Of a stretch of DNA of 64,000 nucleotides, positions 1 through 7,960 are shown in pieces; position 1 is the first letter of the stretch; each line of letters starts with the position of its first letter. The stretch lies in contig NC_090744.1 in assembly GCF_036898095.1 (NCBI RefSeq), positions 8,690,632-8,754,631 of the forward strand, written 5' to 3'. The DNA is from Palaemon carinicauda. Taxonomy: Eukaryota > Arthropoda > Malacostraca > Decapoda > Palaemonidae. Both the position numbers and the translations under genes were made by a program. The notes beneath the pieces were generated by a model. That model did no database searches, was not told the DNA's origin, and saw only the letters and a program-made list of their open reading frames with translations.

Positions 1-482
1 ATTATTGATTTACAGCAATGATAATGGTAAAAATGCGTAAGAAACACTAGAAAACCAGTTGAAAAAAATGTATGGTTCGTGTAAGTGGCATCAAAGTATC
101 AGTCAGCCCTCGATATTCGTGTGTTTTACCTTTGCAAATTCAATTGCTCACTATACTGAGAACCGTATAATCTATTACATAGAAAATCGCGTGTTCGCTG
201 TTTCGTGACGAATACTCTCGCAGCCAGAAGATTTCAAACCTACCTTGCTTTTTTTACACTCAGCATGCTTCGCGTTGTACAGCACAACACCCCATCTCTC
301 ACTAACTCGGCCTCGGTCATGCATCGTCTCTCCTCACATGTGCATCTCCCTCTTTAATACTTTGTGCAGAATCATGTTGTGATACAAAAAAAGTAATGTA
401 AAAAACATGTACATATCAAGTGGGTTTTTAATGATTTTAGTATAAAGTGATACGTACATTATGCTACCCCACGTGCCCAACA
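1..482. other. No gene seen
   Basis: AT-rich sequence with no convincing coding frame, RNA gene or repeat. Short frames here have no recognisable domains. Confidence 0.6.
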
Positions 483-721
483 ATTGCCAAACCGTCAACG
501 GCTCAAGAGTTGCATCATGCTTCAGACTTATTGCATAGAACTTTGTGCGTAAATGTTTAGCGGTGTTGTACTGATACTCGTTCCATTCATTTCCAATGTT
601 ACTGCGCCAAGCAGTCAACAGCACAAGAGTTGCTTCATACTTATTGCATGGAACTTTGTACGTAAATGGTTAGTGGTGCTGTACTGATACTCATTCCTTT
701 AATTTTTAATGTTAGTGTATT
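483..721. repeat. Two-copy tandem duplication, period 120 bp
   Basis: A segment beginning GCCAAACCGTCAACGGCTCA at 486 recurs in diverged form at 606 (GCCAAGCAGTCAACAGCACA). The matches continue through the shared TTGCAT-GAACTTTGT and TGTACTGATACTC blocks. The 96-aa minus-strand frame over this region follows from the duplication and resembles no known protein. Confidence 0.8.
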
Positions 722-1379
722 CATTGTCTATTAGCATTATTGTTATATTAACTACTGTAGAGTACTATATATGAAAAACTGTACTTTACAGTAGTAAGGT
801 AGATATAAGCTATATGTACGGTGAGTTAGAACAGTGCGAGTTGACCTGCCGAAAACAGCAAAGACTTACAAGTGTTACCTTAGCTAATTAAGCTGTACTT
901 TAGTGATAGTACTGTACATATATTACAGTAATATACACTTCAGTATCAGCAAGTGTTATTAGATGGGAACAACAGTGTTTTCTTACATTATATATGTGTA
1001 GCGATGACTCGTGTTGTATAATGTAGTGTTACCGTGTACTGTACGTACGTAAGTACAGTGTACATTTACAGTTGCTGAAATGTGTTCATACACTATTGCA
1101 ATTCTTATACTGTGATAGAAACCAAATATATACAATATTAGAATGTACATTGGGTTACTTAGTATGTTAGTCAGTGGGCAGTGCGTGAGTAGGTTATGAG
1201 TTGACTCACCCTAGGGCACCAAGTATTCACGGATTCTCACTATTCCCACCTTTTCTGCTACCTAACCTCTGCGAATATCAAGGGCTAACTGTAATTTCAG
1301 GTGTTATGACTAAAAAATCACATTTTAGAAGGGAAACTAACACAAACACCACCTAACCTAAAGTTCCCCACCTAACCTA
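722..1379. other. No gene seen; short AACCT-type tract
   Basis: AT-rich and non-coding in appearance. At about 1351-1384 there are a few CCTAA units (CACCTAACCTAA), a very short stretch resembling the complement of the arthropod TTAGG repeat. It is too short to call a telomeric array. Confidence 0.5.
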
Positions 1380-1610
1380 ACCTTAAAGCTGTATCCTTAA
1401 CTACTCTTGGGGCTACATCCACGTTGCGACACCCCTTAAGGGTGCCATATCCTTATCAATCCCCCAACCTTAGACTGCTGTATCTTTATCTTCCCCAACC
1501 CTTACACTGATGTATCCTTACCCATTCCCCTTAGAATGCCATACCCTTACCTATTCCCCTTAGAATGCCATACCCTTACCTATTCCCCTTAGAATGCCAT
1601 ACCCTTACCT
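1380..1610. repeat. 29-bp minisatellite with divergence gradient
   Basis: Three nearly identical 29-bp units (CCTTAGAATGCCATACCC plus TTACCTATTCC) occupy about 1522-1609. To their left are increasingly diverged units of similar length that share only the CCTTA...TGY...TAT-CTTA skeleton. Old units lie on the left and young ones on the right. Confidence 0.75.
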
Positions 1611-3227
1611 ACGTACCTACCAGGAATTTCCTTAATAAAAAATAAAAAAAATAGTTGATTACTCACTGTTTGGGGATATTTTATTCTAAATTTAGAGGGG
1701 CAAGAGAATGATAACTTACATATAAAGCAACACAGATGTAAAAAATAAAAATTGTTGGCTCAACTTTTTGTTGTTTTAGAAATTAGTGGTGAGTGATTGT
1801 ATCTATGCTATTGTCAGATGGGTTTAGGAAATTTCAATCTTTTTCTGATATATTCACTAACTAACCTTTTGAGCTACAGTGTATTGAACTTTTAAATTAA
1901 ATTTCTATGCTACAGGTCTCAAAATATTCTAGGTAAGTCATATCTTAAAGCCTATGGAGTGCTTTTGGTTAAAAATATTTGATTATAAGGTCATCTTCAT
2001 TTACTCGCCGGCTGTGACATGTCACAAGTGCTTTTCGGGGAATACAATCTATTTATAATGATGTCTAATAAGGTAATTTTGATGTACATACGAAGCTCTA
2101 TATGAGATTTACTAAGTGATATTGTAGCATCACTGATTAAGAAAAGGATTAGTTACACAGGGTGAAGACACTATTAAATGAAAACAACCATCTAGCACCC
2201 TGGGGTAGGTTAGGCGAATATGGTCTAGACGTGATGTATCCCAGCCTTTCACAAGGTTTCTTGCACCCAAAGCCCAGGCATCACATACCACAATAGTTTT
2301 GGTGTGATTTATGTTTGTCATTTATACATGGTGTAATACACTTTTTATGGTATCCCTTCCTGTAAAACAGTTTCCCTCTTGGAATCCATAATAATTGTGC
2401 AATTTTAGAAGTTAAGATATATGAAAATTGATGGTTTGAGCCAAAAATGATTGTTACTAAGGATAAGTAGATTATTAATATTGTTCATTGAATGAAAAAT
2501 ATCTGGCAATAGGTTGTCACTTTTGGAAACTAAACTTATGAGAGTCAATACATTAATATCAATGATTCCGCAACATTCCATTTTGAAAGGTCCTTTAAGA
2601 TAATTGATAAAATTTGTTATATTCTGTTGTGATATCATACAAAATTCGAGTGTTTTAAAAATATTTTCATTTTATTTCAGGTGCATCTTGAGCAGTGAGC
2701 AATGAAACCCTGAGAATTGAAGGGTTATAATTTTACTGTTCTTCAATGAGAGTATTAAATCTATGAAGATTACCAGCTTACTATAGTAACTGGAGTTTTA
2801 AAGGTAAGGGATCAATGAGCATTGTTTGTTAGGGTTGAATGGTATTAGGAATAAAAATGTTGGCTTATTAGCAGATTGAAGTCTAATTGACTTTTGAGTA
2901 AATTGAAATTGGATTTGCCCTATTTATTGATTCATGATTATAGATTGTCAATGGCTTGCATTAGGAGAGGCAAGTTTATGAATTACATTTAATTTCAATG
3001 ATAATTTGATTCTTAGTTTTCAAGGCAAAGTCTACTTGTTAGTAGATTACACTAGGATTGACTTTCTTTACTGCATTGACATTTGTTAGTTAGACTTATT
3101 CTAGATTGTAATGAAGGTATTCGAAGGTTTTAAGTGCTCTTGTTAGAAGACTAAAGTATTATTGTATTACTGATAGATTAGGGTTGATTTGATTGTCAAA
3201 AGATAATGATAGTGGTGGATTTCCTAT
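1611..3227. other. No gene seen
   Basis: About 1.6 kb of AT-rich DNA. The minus-strand frames of 63 and 77 aa show no domain, no splice context and no conservation signal that I can read. Confidence 0.55.
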
Positions 3228-3391
3228 GTTCCTACACAAATACAAACCATCGTCCTTTGATAAGATTATGGTTTCCGCTTGGCTGGAACTCGCCTGTTAA
3301 ATTTCATAAGGTGTCAGTAGTAACTGGTTTGTGGTGGGAAAAGCCTACCCCTCGCCAGCGTACACATAAGCCACTTTGACTTCAGCCACTG
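3228..3391 (+). repeat. Interspersed repeat, unnamed family, copy 1
   Basis: This stretch is related to the reverse complement of 30396-30566. Both begin GTTCCTACA, then AATACAAACCAT, then GTCCTTT. They go on to share GGAACT, GTTAAA, ATAAGGTGTC and a CGCCAG/TGCCAG-TAC block in the same order. Two dispersed, inverted and diverged copies indicate a mobile or formerly mobile family. I do not know its class. Confidence 0.6.
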
Positions 3392-3700
3392 GTTATACAC
3401 ACGTATGCTTGGTGTCTCCCTATCTTGCCTGGTCACTGTTATTTTGTGTATGATTGTGATTTTAAAACCATGTGTGGACAATCCGGCTGATCATAAGTGG
3501 GTACCTTCTAAGACCTAATCCTATGATGATATTAATCCTTAGGGTTGCAGGATACACATCTTAACCTAAGACATTGTTTGTCTCTGAATTATTTTACAAT
3601 ATATAACGTGAGCCTAAGATTCATACAAAGGAGTACCAAATACTATGAACTTACAAATATGAGTGTCATGCAGACTCCTGCTAAAGATTCGGTAATGTAA
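3392..3700. other. No gene seen
   Basis: Left flank of the Merlin element. AT-rich, without a convincing feature. Confidence 0.5.
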
Positions 3701-3708
3701 AAACATTA
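3701..3708. repeat. Target-site duplication, left
   Basis: AAACATTA directly abuts the left inverted repeat and is repeated exactly at 5344-5351 next to the right one. Eight bp is the usual duplication length for the Merlin superfamily (8-9 bp). Confidence 0.9.
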
Positions 3709-3732
3709 GGATCAAGTAAAGATAAGCACCCC
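3709..3732 (+). repeat. Left terminal inverted repeat
   Basis: 24 bp beginning GGATCAAGTAAAGATAAGCA and ending CCCC. It is exactly complementary to 5320-5343; the first mismatch is at the 25th base. Confidence 0.95.
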
Positions 3733-3764
3733 TGCATGGCCCAGGGAGTGCTTATCTTTACTTG
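3713..3764. repeat. Left-end hairpin of the Merlin element
   Basis: CAAGTAAAGATAAGCAC (3713-3729) is a perfect 17-bp inverted match of GTGCTTATCTTTACTTG (3748-3764) with an 18-nt spacer. The left end is therefore palindromic, because the first inner repeat faces opposite to the terminal one. The right end has no such palindrome. Confidence 0.9.
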
Positions 3765-3833
3765 CTCAAATATGGGAGTGCTTTCCTTTACTTGCACAAT
3801 TTCGGGAGTGCTTTTCTTTACTTGCTCAAAATT
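3744..3833 (+). repeat. Three 30-bp subterminal direct repeats, left
   Basis: Units start at 3744, 3774 and 3804, each with GGGAGTGCTTWYCTTTACTTG-like sequence that copies the core of the terminal inverted repeat. They are likely binding sites for the element's own transposase (inference). Confidence 0.85.
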
Positions 3834-3841
3834 ATTTAATT

Positions 3842-4055
3842 TGTTCTGACAGGTTGTTTTCTCTTTTGAATAGTTCAAATAGTTGCGTTAACGAGTTGTT
3901 TTCTCTTCTTATTTGAGGATATCATTTTGGCTGTTCTGATAGATTATTTATGTTCTGACAGGTTGTTTTCTCTTCTGAATAGTTTAAATAGTTACATTAA
4001 CGAGTTGTTTTCTCTTCTTATTTGAGTATATAATTTTTGCTGTTCGGATAGATTT
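3842..4055 (+). repeat. 109-bp tandem duplication upstream of the transposase
   Basis: Copies start at 3842 and 3951, each with TGTTCTGACAGGTTGTTTTC, then a GTTTTCTCTTCTTATTTGAG block and a CTGTTCKGATAGATT end. They differ by scattered substitutions. The second copy contains TATATAATT where the first has an interrupted version. Confidence 0.85.
4027..4035 (+). promoter_or_regulatory. Possible TATA box of the transposase gene
   Basis: TATATAATT lies about 32-40 bp before the first ATG (4067). No transcript start can be seen. If this box is used, the leader would be very short, and the second ATG at 4115 may then be the real start. Confidence 0.4.
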
Positions 4056-4066
4056 TACTTTTTAGC

Positions 4067-5032
4067 ATGATATACCTCAGAAAGTCGTATAAAGTCTTGA
4101 GAGAAACCCTTAACATGGACCGTTCTCTGTATGAAGAAATTCTTAAGCCACTGTTGGTTGAGGACCCGACTCCTGCAATTAACTGGATGAAGCAGCAGAA
4201 ACTTTTGAGAGCTGAACTAAAATGCCCTCATTGTAGCATTTTAATGAAGTGGACAAAACGTTCTTCAATACAAGACAAATATGTCTGGAAGTGCCAAGTT
4301 AAGGAATGCAGTAAATATAAGCACTACGAATCAATTCGCAAAGATTCGTTTTTTTATCGCTCAAAGCTTTCTTTACAAAAGTGGATTGAAGGAATCTTCT
4401 ACTGGTGTCAGGAACTGAGTGTTTTGCAGACCGTACAGTTATTGAATGTTTCAAAAGTGACAGTTATTGACATGTTCAGCTTTTTTCGTGAAATTTGCTT
4501 GAAACATTTTGAAAGGAACCCTATCAAGCTTGGTGGACCAGGCACAACGGTACAAATTGATGAATCTTGTTTTAGCCATAAACCAAAGCACCATAGAGGA
4601 CGTTCTCCCCAGAATCCACTATGGGTATTTGGAATAGTAGATCCTACTTCATCACCATCCCTGGGTTATATGGAGATTGTTGATTCGCGCAATGCCGAAA
4701 CACTGTTGCCGATAATTAGGAAAGTAGTTATGCCTGGAACAATTATTCACAGTGATCAATGGAAAGCATACAGGAACATTGAAAGGGACCTTGGATATAC
4801 GCATCATACAGTTAACCACTCCGTGAATTTTGTTGACAGGACTACAGGCGTTCATACACAAGCAGTAGAGAGCTACTGGAACAAACACAAAATAAGAATA
4901 AAACGGATGATAGGATGTAAACGAGAATTTTTGAACTCTTATTTGCATGAATTCATGTGGAGCGAACGTAACAAGAACGACAAGTTTCATAGATTTTGTG
5001 AAACTATAGCAAGACAGTTTTATTTTAATTAA
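4067..5032 (+). CDS. Merlin/IS1595-like DDE transposase
   Basis: A 321-aa protein expected to cut and rejoin the ends of its own transposon in the nucleus. Visible parts, in order: a zinc ribbon with C53-x2-C56 and C76-x4-C81; a helix-turn-helix-like stretch at about 117-136; then the catalytic core with D165 in VQIDES, D230 in IHSD and E268 in AVESYW. This is the DDE triad and the ISXO2-like layout of Merlin transposases. The length fits the family. I used the ATG at 4067, which has A at -3. The ATG at 4115 (Met17) has both A at -3 and G at +4 and could be the true start, giving 305 aa without losing any domain. The frame is open throughout and a polyadenylation signal follows. The 138-aa frame on the other strand is a shadow. 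Confidence 0.93.
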   Translation: MIYLRKSYKVLRETLNMDRSLYEEILKPLLVEDPTPAINWMKQQKLLRAELKCPHCSILMKWTKRSSIQDKYVWKCQVKECSKYKHYESIRKDSFFYRSKLSLQKWIEGIFYWCQELSVLQTVQLLNVSKVTVIDMFSFFREICLKHFERNPIKLGGPGTTVQIDESCFSHKPKHHRGRSPQNPLWVFGIVDPTSSPSLGYMEIVDSRNAETLLPIIRKVVMPGTIIHSDQWKAYRNIERDLGYTHHTVNHSVNFVDRTTGVHTQAVESYWNKHKIRIKRMIGCKREFLNSYLHEFMWSERNKNDKFHRFCETIARQFYFN

Positions 5033-5109
5033 ATTTTTACAAGTATTTTTGATTTCTGGACTCGACATCTTATTTCAGTGTTGTATATTTCATTTTATAT
5101 TTCATATAT

Positions 5110-5115
5110 CAATAA
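5110..5115 (+). terminator. Polyadenylation signal of the transposase gene
   Basis: AATAAA lies 78 bp after the stop codon and inside the transposon, before the right subterminal repeats. This agrees with a self-contained transcription unit. Confidence 0.6.
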
Positions 5116-5162
5116 AATTTCAAAATAATTTATTGTGTTTAAAGTTTAAACCATAATTATAA

Positions 5163-5318
5163 TAATGTGCTTATCTTTACATGCTCAAATATGGGAGTGC
5201 TTATCTTTACTTGCTTTTATTCAAGACCAGGGAGTGCTTATCTTTACTTGCTCAAATATGGGAGTGCTATTCTTTACTTGCACAAATTCGGGGGTGCTTT
5301 TCTATACTAGTCAGTTAT
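5163..5318 (+). repeat. Subterminal direct repeats, right
   Basis: Units of about 30 bp start near 5163, 5193, 5230, 5260 and 5290, and the terminal repeat follows at 5319/5320. They point the same way as the left subterminal repeats, so the inner repeats of the two ends are direct and not mirror-image. The 67-aa frame over them is a repeat translation, not a gene. Confidence 0.85.
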
Positions 5319-5319
5319 G

Positions 5320-5343
5320 GGGGTGCTTATCTTTACTTGATCC
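5320..5343 (-). repeat. Right terminal inverted repeat
   Basis: Exact complement of 3709-3732, ending ...TTTACTTGATCC next to the second target-site copy. Confidence 0.95.
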
Positions 5344-5351
5344 AAACATTA
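5344..5351. repeat. Target-site duplication, right
   Basis: AAACATTA, identical to 3701-3708. Confidence 0.9.
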
Positions 5352-5784
5352 TAATATTCGAACAATAATTCATTTGTTGACTTAGAATAAGGTTAATAAT
5401 TTGGTTAGTGTGATAGCTTGGTCAAGGGACAAGAGCAGGATATGACAATTAATGGTTGATAAAGGCAGGATTATATAGTTAATGGATAAGGTTGGAAATA
5501 TTATTTTAGTTTAAGTAAGGTAACAATGATTATTCATGGGCAAAAGACATGTATTATTGTTCTGTGTTTTAACATGTTAAAGACGTGACCCTGATAAGAC
5601 GAGGTTGCCAGTTTAATAGTGGTGAATAGGTTAGTCATTGGATGAAGTATATACATTAAGCAAAAAAAAAGAAAAAATTTATTAATAATCGAGACTACAG
5701 TAGGTTAATGAATCAGTCTGATAAGTTGTTCCATAGTTCAATGCAATATTAGTAAGATGGTGAATCTAGGTAGAACTATAAGAG
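5352..5784. other. No gene seen
   Basis: AT-rich right flank of the transposon, without a readable feature. Confidence 0.5.
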
Positions 5785-6000
5785 CACCCTGAGGGCAGAC
5801 CTCCACTACGGTAGCTTATTTTATAACCATGTGAGAACTTGGCCTTAAGATAAGGTTAATTCGGTCACCTTTTTGCTTGACCTTGACCTTTGACCTCAGA
5901 CGTTCAAAATTGAATCGCTTTCACGTTTAATCATAACACGAAATCCCTGAAAGTTTCGCTACTCTATAAGTAAAATTGTGGCCAGGAAGTTTTTTTGTTG
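5785..6000. repeat. Interspersed repeat carrying nuclear-receptor half-sites
   Basis: The run GAGGGCAGACCTCCACTAC, then GGTTAATTCGGTCACC, then tandem TGACCT hexamers, then AAATTGTGGCCAGGAAG resembles from memory a repeat common in decapod and other invertebrate DNA. Only one copy is in this window, so the repeat status is recall and cannot be shown here. Confidence 0.45.
5878..5896 (-). promoter_or_regulatory. Triple TGACCT half-sites (DR0 plus DR1)
   Basis: TGACCT occurs at 5878-5883, 5884-5889 and 5891-5896. On the minus strand this reads AGGTCA-A-AGGTCA-AGGTCA: a perfect DR1 of the HNF4/RXR type, with a TCAAGGTCA site of the FTZ-F1/ERR type. Whether any receptor binds is unknown. Confidence 0.5.
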
Positions 6001-6002
6001 AG

Positions 6003-7264
6003 TGTAGTTGGAAAAGTGTATGGTAGAGTAATGATTAATAGGATTAAGGATAAAACAGAGAGTGCAATCTTAGAAGTACAGGGTGGTTTTAGAAGAGGTA
6101 GGGGTTGTATGAATCAGATTTTTACAGTTAAGCAGATATGAATATTTAGCAAAAGGTAAGGTGGTATATGTTACGTTTATGGATCTGGAGAAAGCGTATG
6201 ATAAGAGTTGATAGGGAAGGAATGTGATGAGGTTATATGGAGTTGGTGGAAGGTTGTTGCAAGCAGTGAAAAGTTTCTACAAAGGTAGTAAAGCATGCGT
6301 TAGAATAAGAAATGAAGTGTGTGATTGGTTTCCGGTGAGAGTGGGGCTGAGACAGGGATGTGTGATGTCACCGTGGTTGTTTAACTTGTATGTTGATGGA
6401 GTGGTGAGAGAGGTGAATGCTTGAGTGCTTGGACGAGGATTAAAACTGGTAGACGAGAATGACCATGAATGGGAGGTATATCAGTTGTTGTTTGCGGATG
6501 ATACTGTACTGATTGCAGACACAGAAGAGAAGCTTGACCGACTAGTGACAGAATTTGGAAGAGTGTGTGAGAGAAGGAAGTTGAGAGTTAATGTGGGTAA
6601 GAGTAAGGTTATGAGATGTACGAGAAGGGAAGGTGGTGCAAGGTTGAATGTCATGTTGAATGGAGAGTTACTTAAGAAGGTGGATCAGTTTAAGTACTTG
6701 GGGTCTGTTGTTGCAGCAAATGGTGGAGTGGAAGCAGATGTACATCAGAGAGTGAATGAAGGTTGCAAAGTGTTGGGGGCAGTTAAGGGAGCAGTAAAAA
6801 ATACAGGGTTGGGCATGAATGTAAAGAGAGGTCTATATGAGAAAGTGATTGTACCAACTGTGATGTATGGATCGGAGTTGTGGGGAATGAAAGTGATGAA
6901 GAGACAGAAATTGAATGTGTTTGAGATGAAGTGTCTAAGGAGTATGGCTGGTGTATCTCGAGTATATAGGGTTAGGAACGAAGTGGTGAGGGAGAGAATG
7001 GGTGTAAGAAATGAGTTAGCAGCTAGAGTGGATATGAATGTGTTGAGGTGGTTTGACCATGTTGAGAGAATGGAAAATGGTTGTCTGCTAAAGAATGTGA
7101 TGAATGCAAGAGTTGATGGGAGAAGTACAAAAGGAAGGCCAAGGTTTGGGTGGATGGATGGAGTGAAGAAAGCTCTAGGTGATAGGAGGATAGATGTGAG
7201 AGAGGCAAGAGAGCGTGCTAGAAATAGGAATGAATGGCGAGCAATTGTGACGCAGTTCCGGTAG
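6003..7264 (+). pseudogene. Broken non-LTR retrotransposon reverse transcriptase
   Basis: Remnant of a LINE protein in several frames. From 6007 it reads VGKVYGRVMINRIK and then QGGFRRGRGCMNQI, and stops. A shifted frame gives the motif-A segment FMDLEKAYD. From 6224 another frame gives RQGCVMSPWLFNLYVDG. After an in-frame TGA at 6422-6424 the same frame continues to 7264 with the catalytic FADD motif (LLFADDTVLIAD), the thumb region (FKYLGS) and a C-terminal tail with RWFDHVERM and GRPRFGWMDGV. There are at least two frameshifts and one stop, and the 5' part with the endonuclease is missing, so it is dead. I recognise the tail as typical of arthropod LINEs but cannot name the clade safely. 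Confidence 0.92.
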
Positions 7265-7528
7265 GCCCTGCTGCTTCCTCCGGTGCCTTAGATGACCGCG
7301 GAGGTAGCAGCAGTAGGGGATTCAGCAGTATGAAGCTTCATCTGTGGTGGATAACGGGGGAGGGTGGGCTGTGGCACCCTAGCAGTACCAGCTGAACTCG
7401 GTTGAGTCCCTTGTCAGGCTGGGAGGGACGTAGCAAGTAGAGGTCCCCTTTTTTTGTTTTGTTTCATTTGTTGATGTCGGCTACCCCCCAAAATTGGGGG
7501 AAGTGCCTTGGTATATGTATGCATGTAC
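7265..7528 (+). mobile_element. 3' UTR of the same LINE
   Basis: Follows the stop codon and contains the blocks GTCAGGCTGGGAGGGACG, GTCGGCTACCCCCC and AAATTGGGGGAAGTGCCTTG. The same blocks recur in order on the minus strand at 25618-25730, which confirms a dispersed family. Confidence 0.8.
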
Positions 7529-7960
7529 AAAAAGACATAGACGGGCAAAAACAAAGCCTCCTCCCAACTTCATTGGCAGAGGTAATGAGTTGGTTAATTG
7601 ATTGAAGATTTAACCATAAAATCTACTTAAACTAATTACTTAATATGATAAGATAGCTGCAGTTACTCTGGAGGATCTATACAATATGTAAGGAAAATAT
7701 AGTAAGGTATTTTAGTTACAAAAATTATACATTTACTTGATAAATTTAGGAAGTAGCAGATAGTTTTTTTATTAGAATGAAAACACTACATTTAAGCATT
7801 CATTTACAGAGAACTGTTCTCTCGTATACTATGTAATATTCTCCACCTGAAACTGTTAGTGTCAATAATTCCTATTTTACCTTAGAATTTGTGCATTTAA
7901 TTTTTCATAAATATTTTTAGTATCTCTTAGAGGGAATTTCAGGGATAAATTGAAAGAGTA
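7529..7960. other. No gene seen
   Basis: AT-rich spacer between the LINE tail and the 20-bp minisatellite. Confidence 0.5.

Larger units (their letters stand above)
3709..5343 (+). mobile_element. Complete Merlin-type DNA transposon
   Basis: A 1,635-bp element bounded by perfect 24-bp inverted repeats (3709-3732 and 5320-5343) and a perfect 8-bp target-site duplication. It contains one uninterrupted transposase gene in the + direction. Subterminal regions carry direct copies of the inverted-repeat core, and a 109-bp tandem duplication lies upstream of the gene. Matching ends, a matching duplication and an open frame together point to recent insertion and possible autonomy. Assignment to Merlin (relatives of bacterial IS1016/IS1595) rests on the transposase motifs and duplication length. 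A database search was not possible here. Confidence 0.92.

Noticed and set aside
4652..5068. 138-aa minus-strand frame inside the transposon
   Set aside because: It lies antisense over the catalytic part of the clear transposase gene, has no domain, and is a shadow frame.
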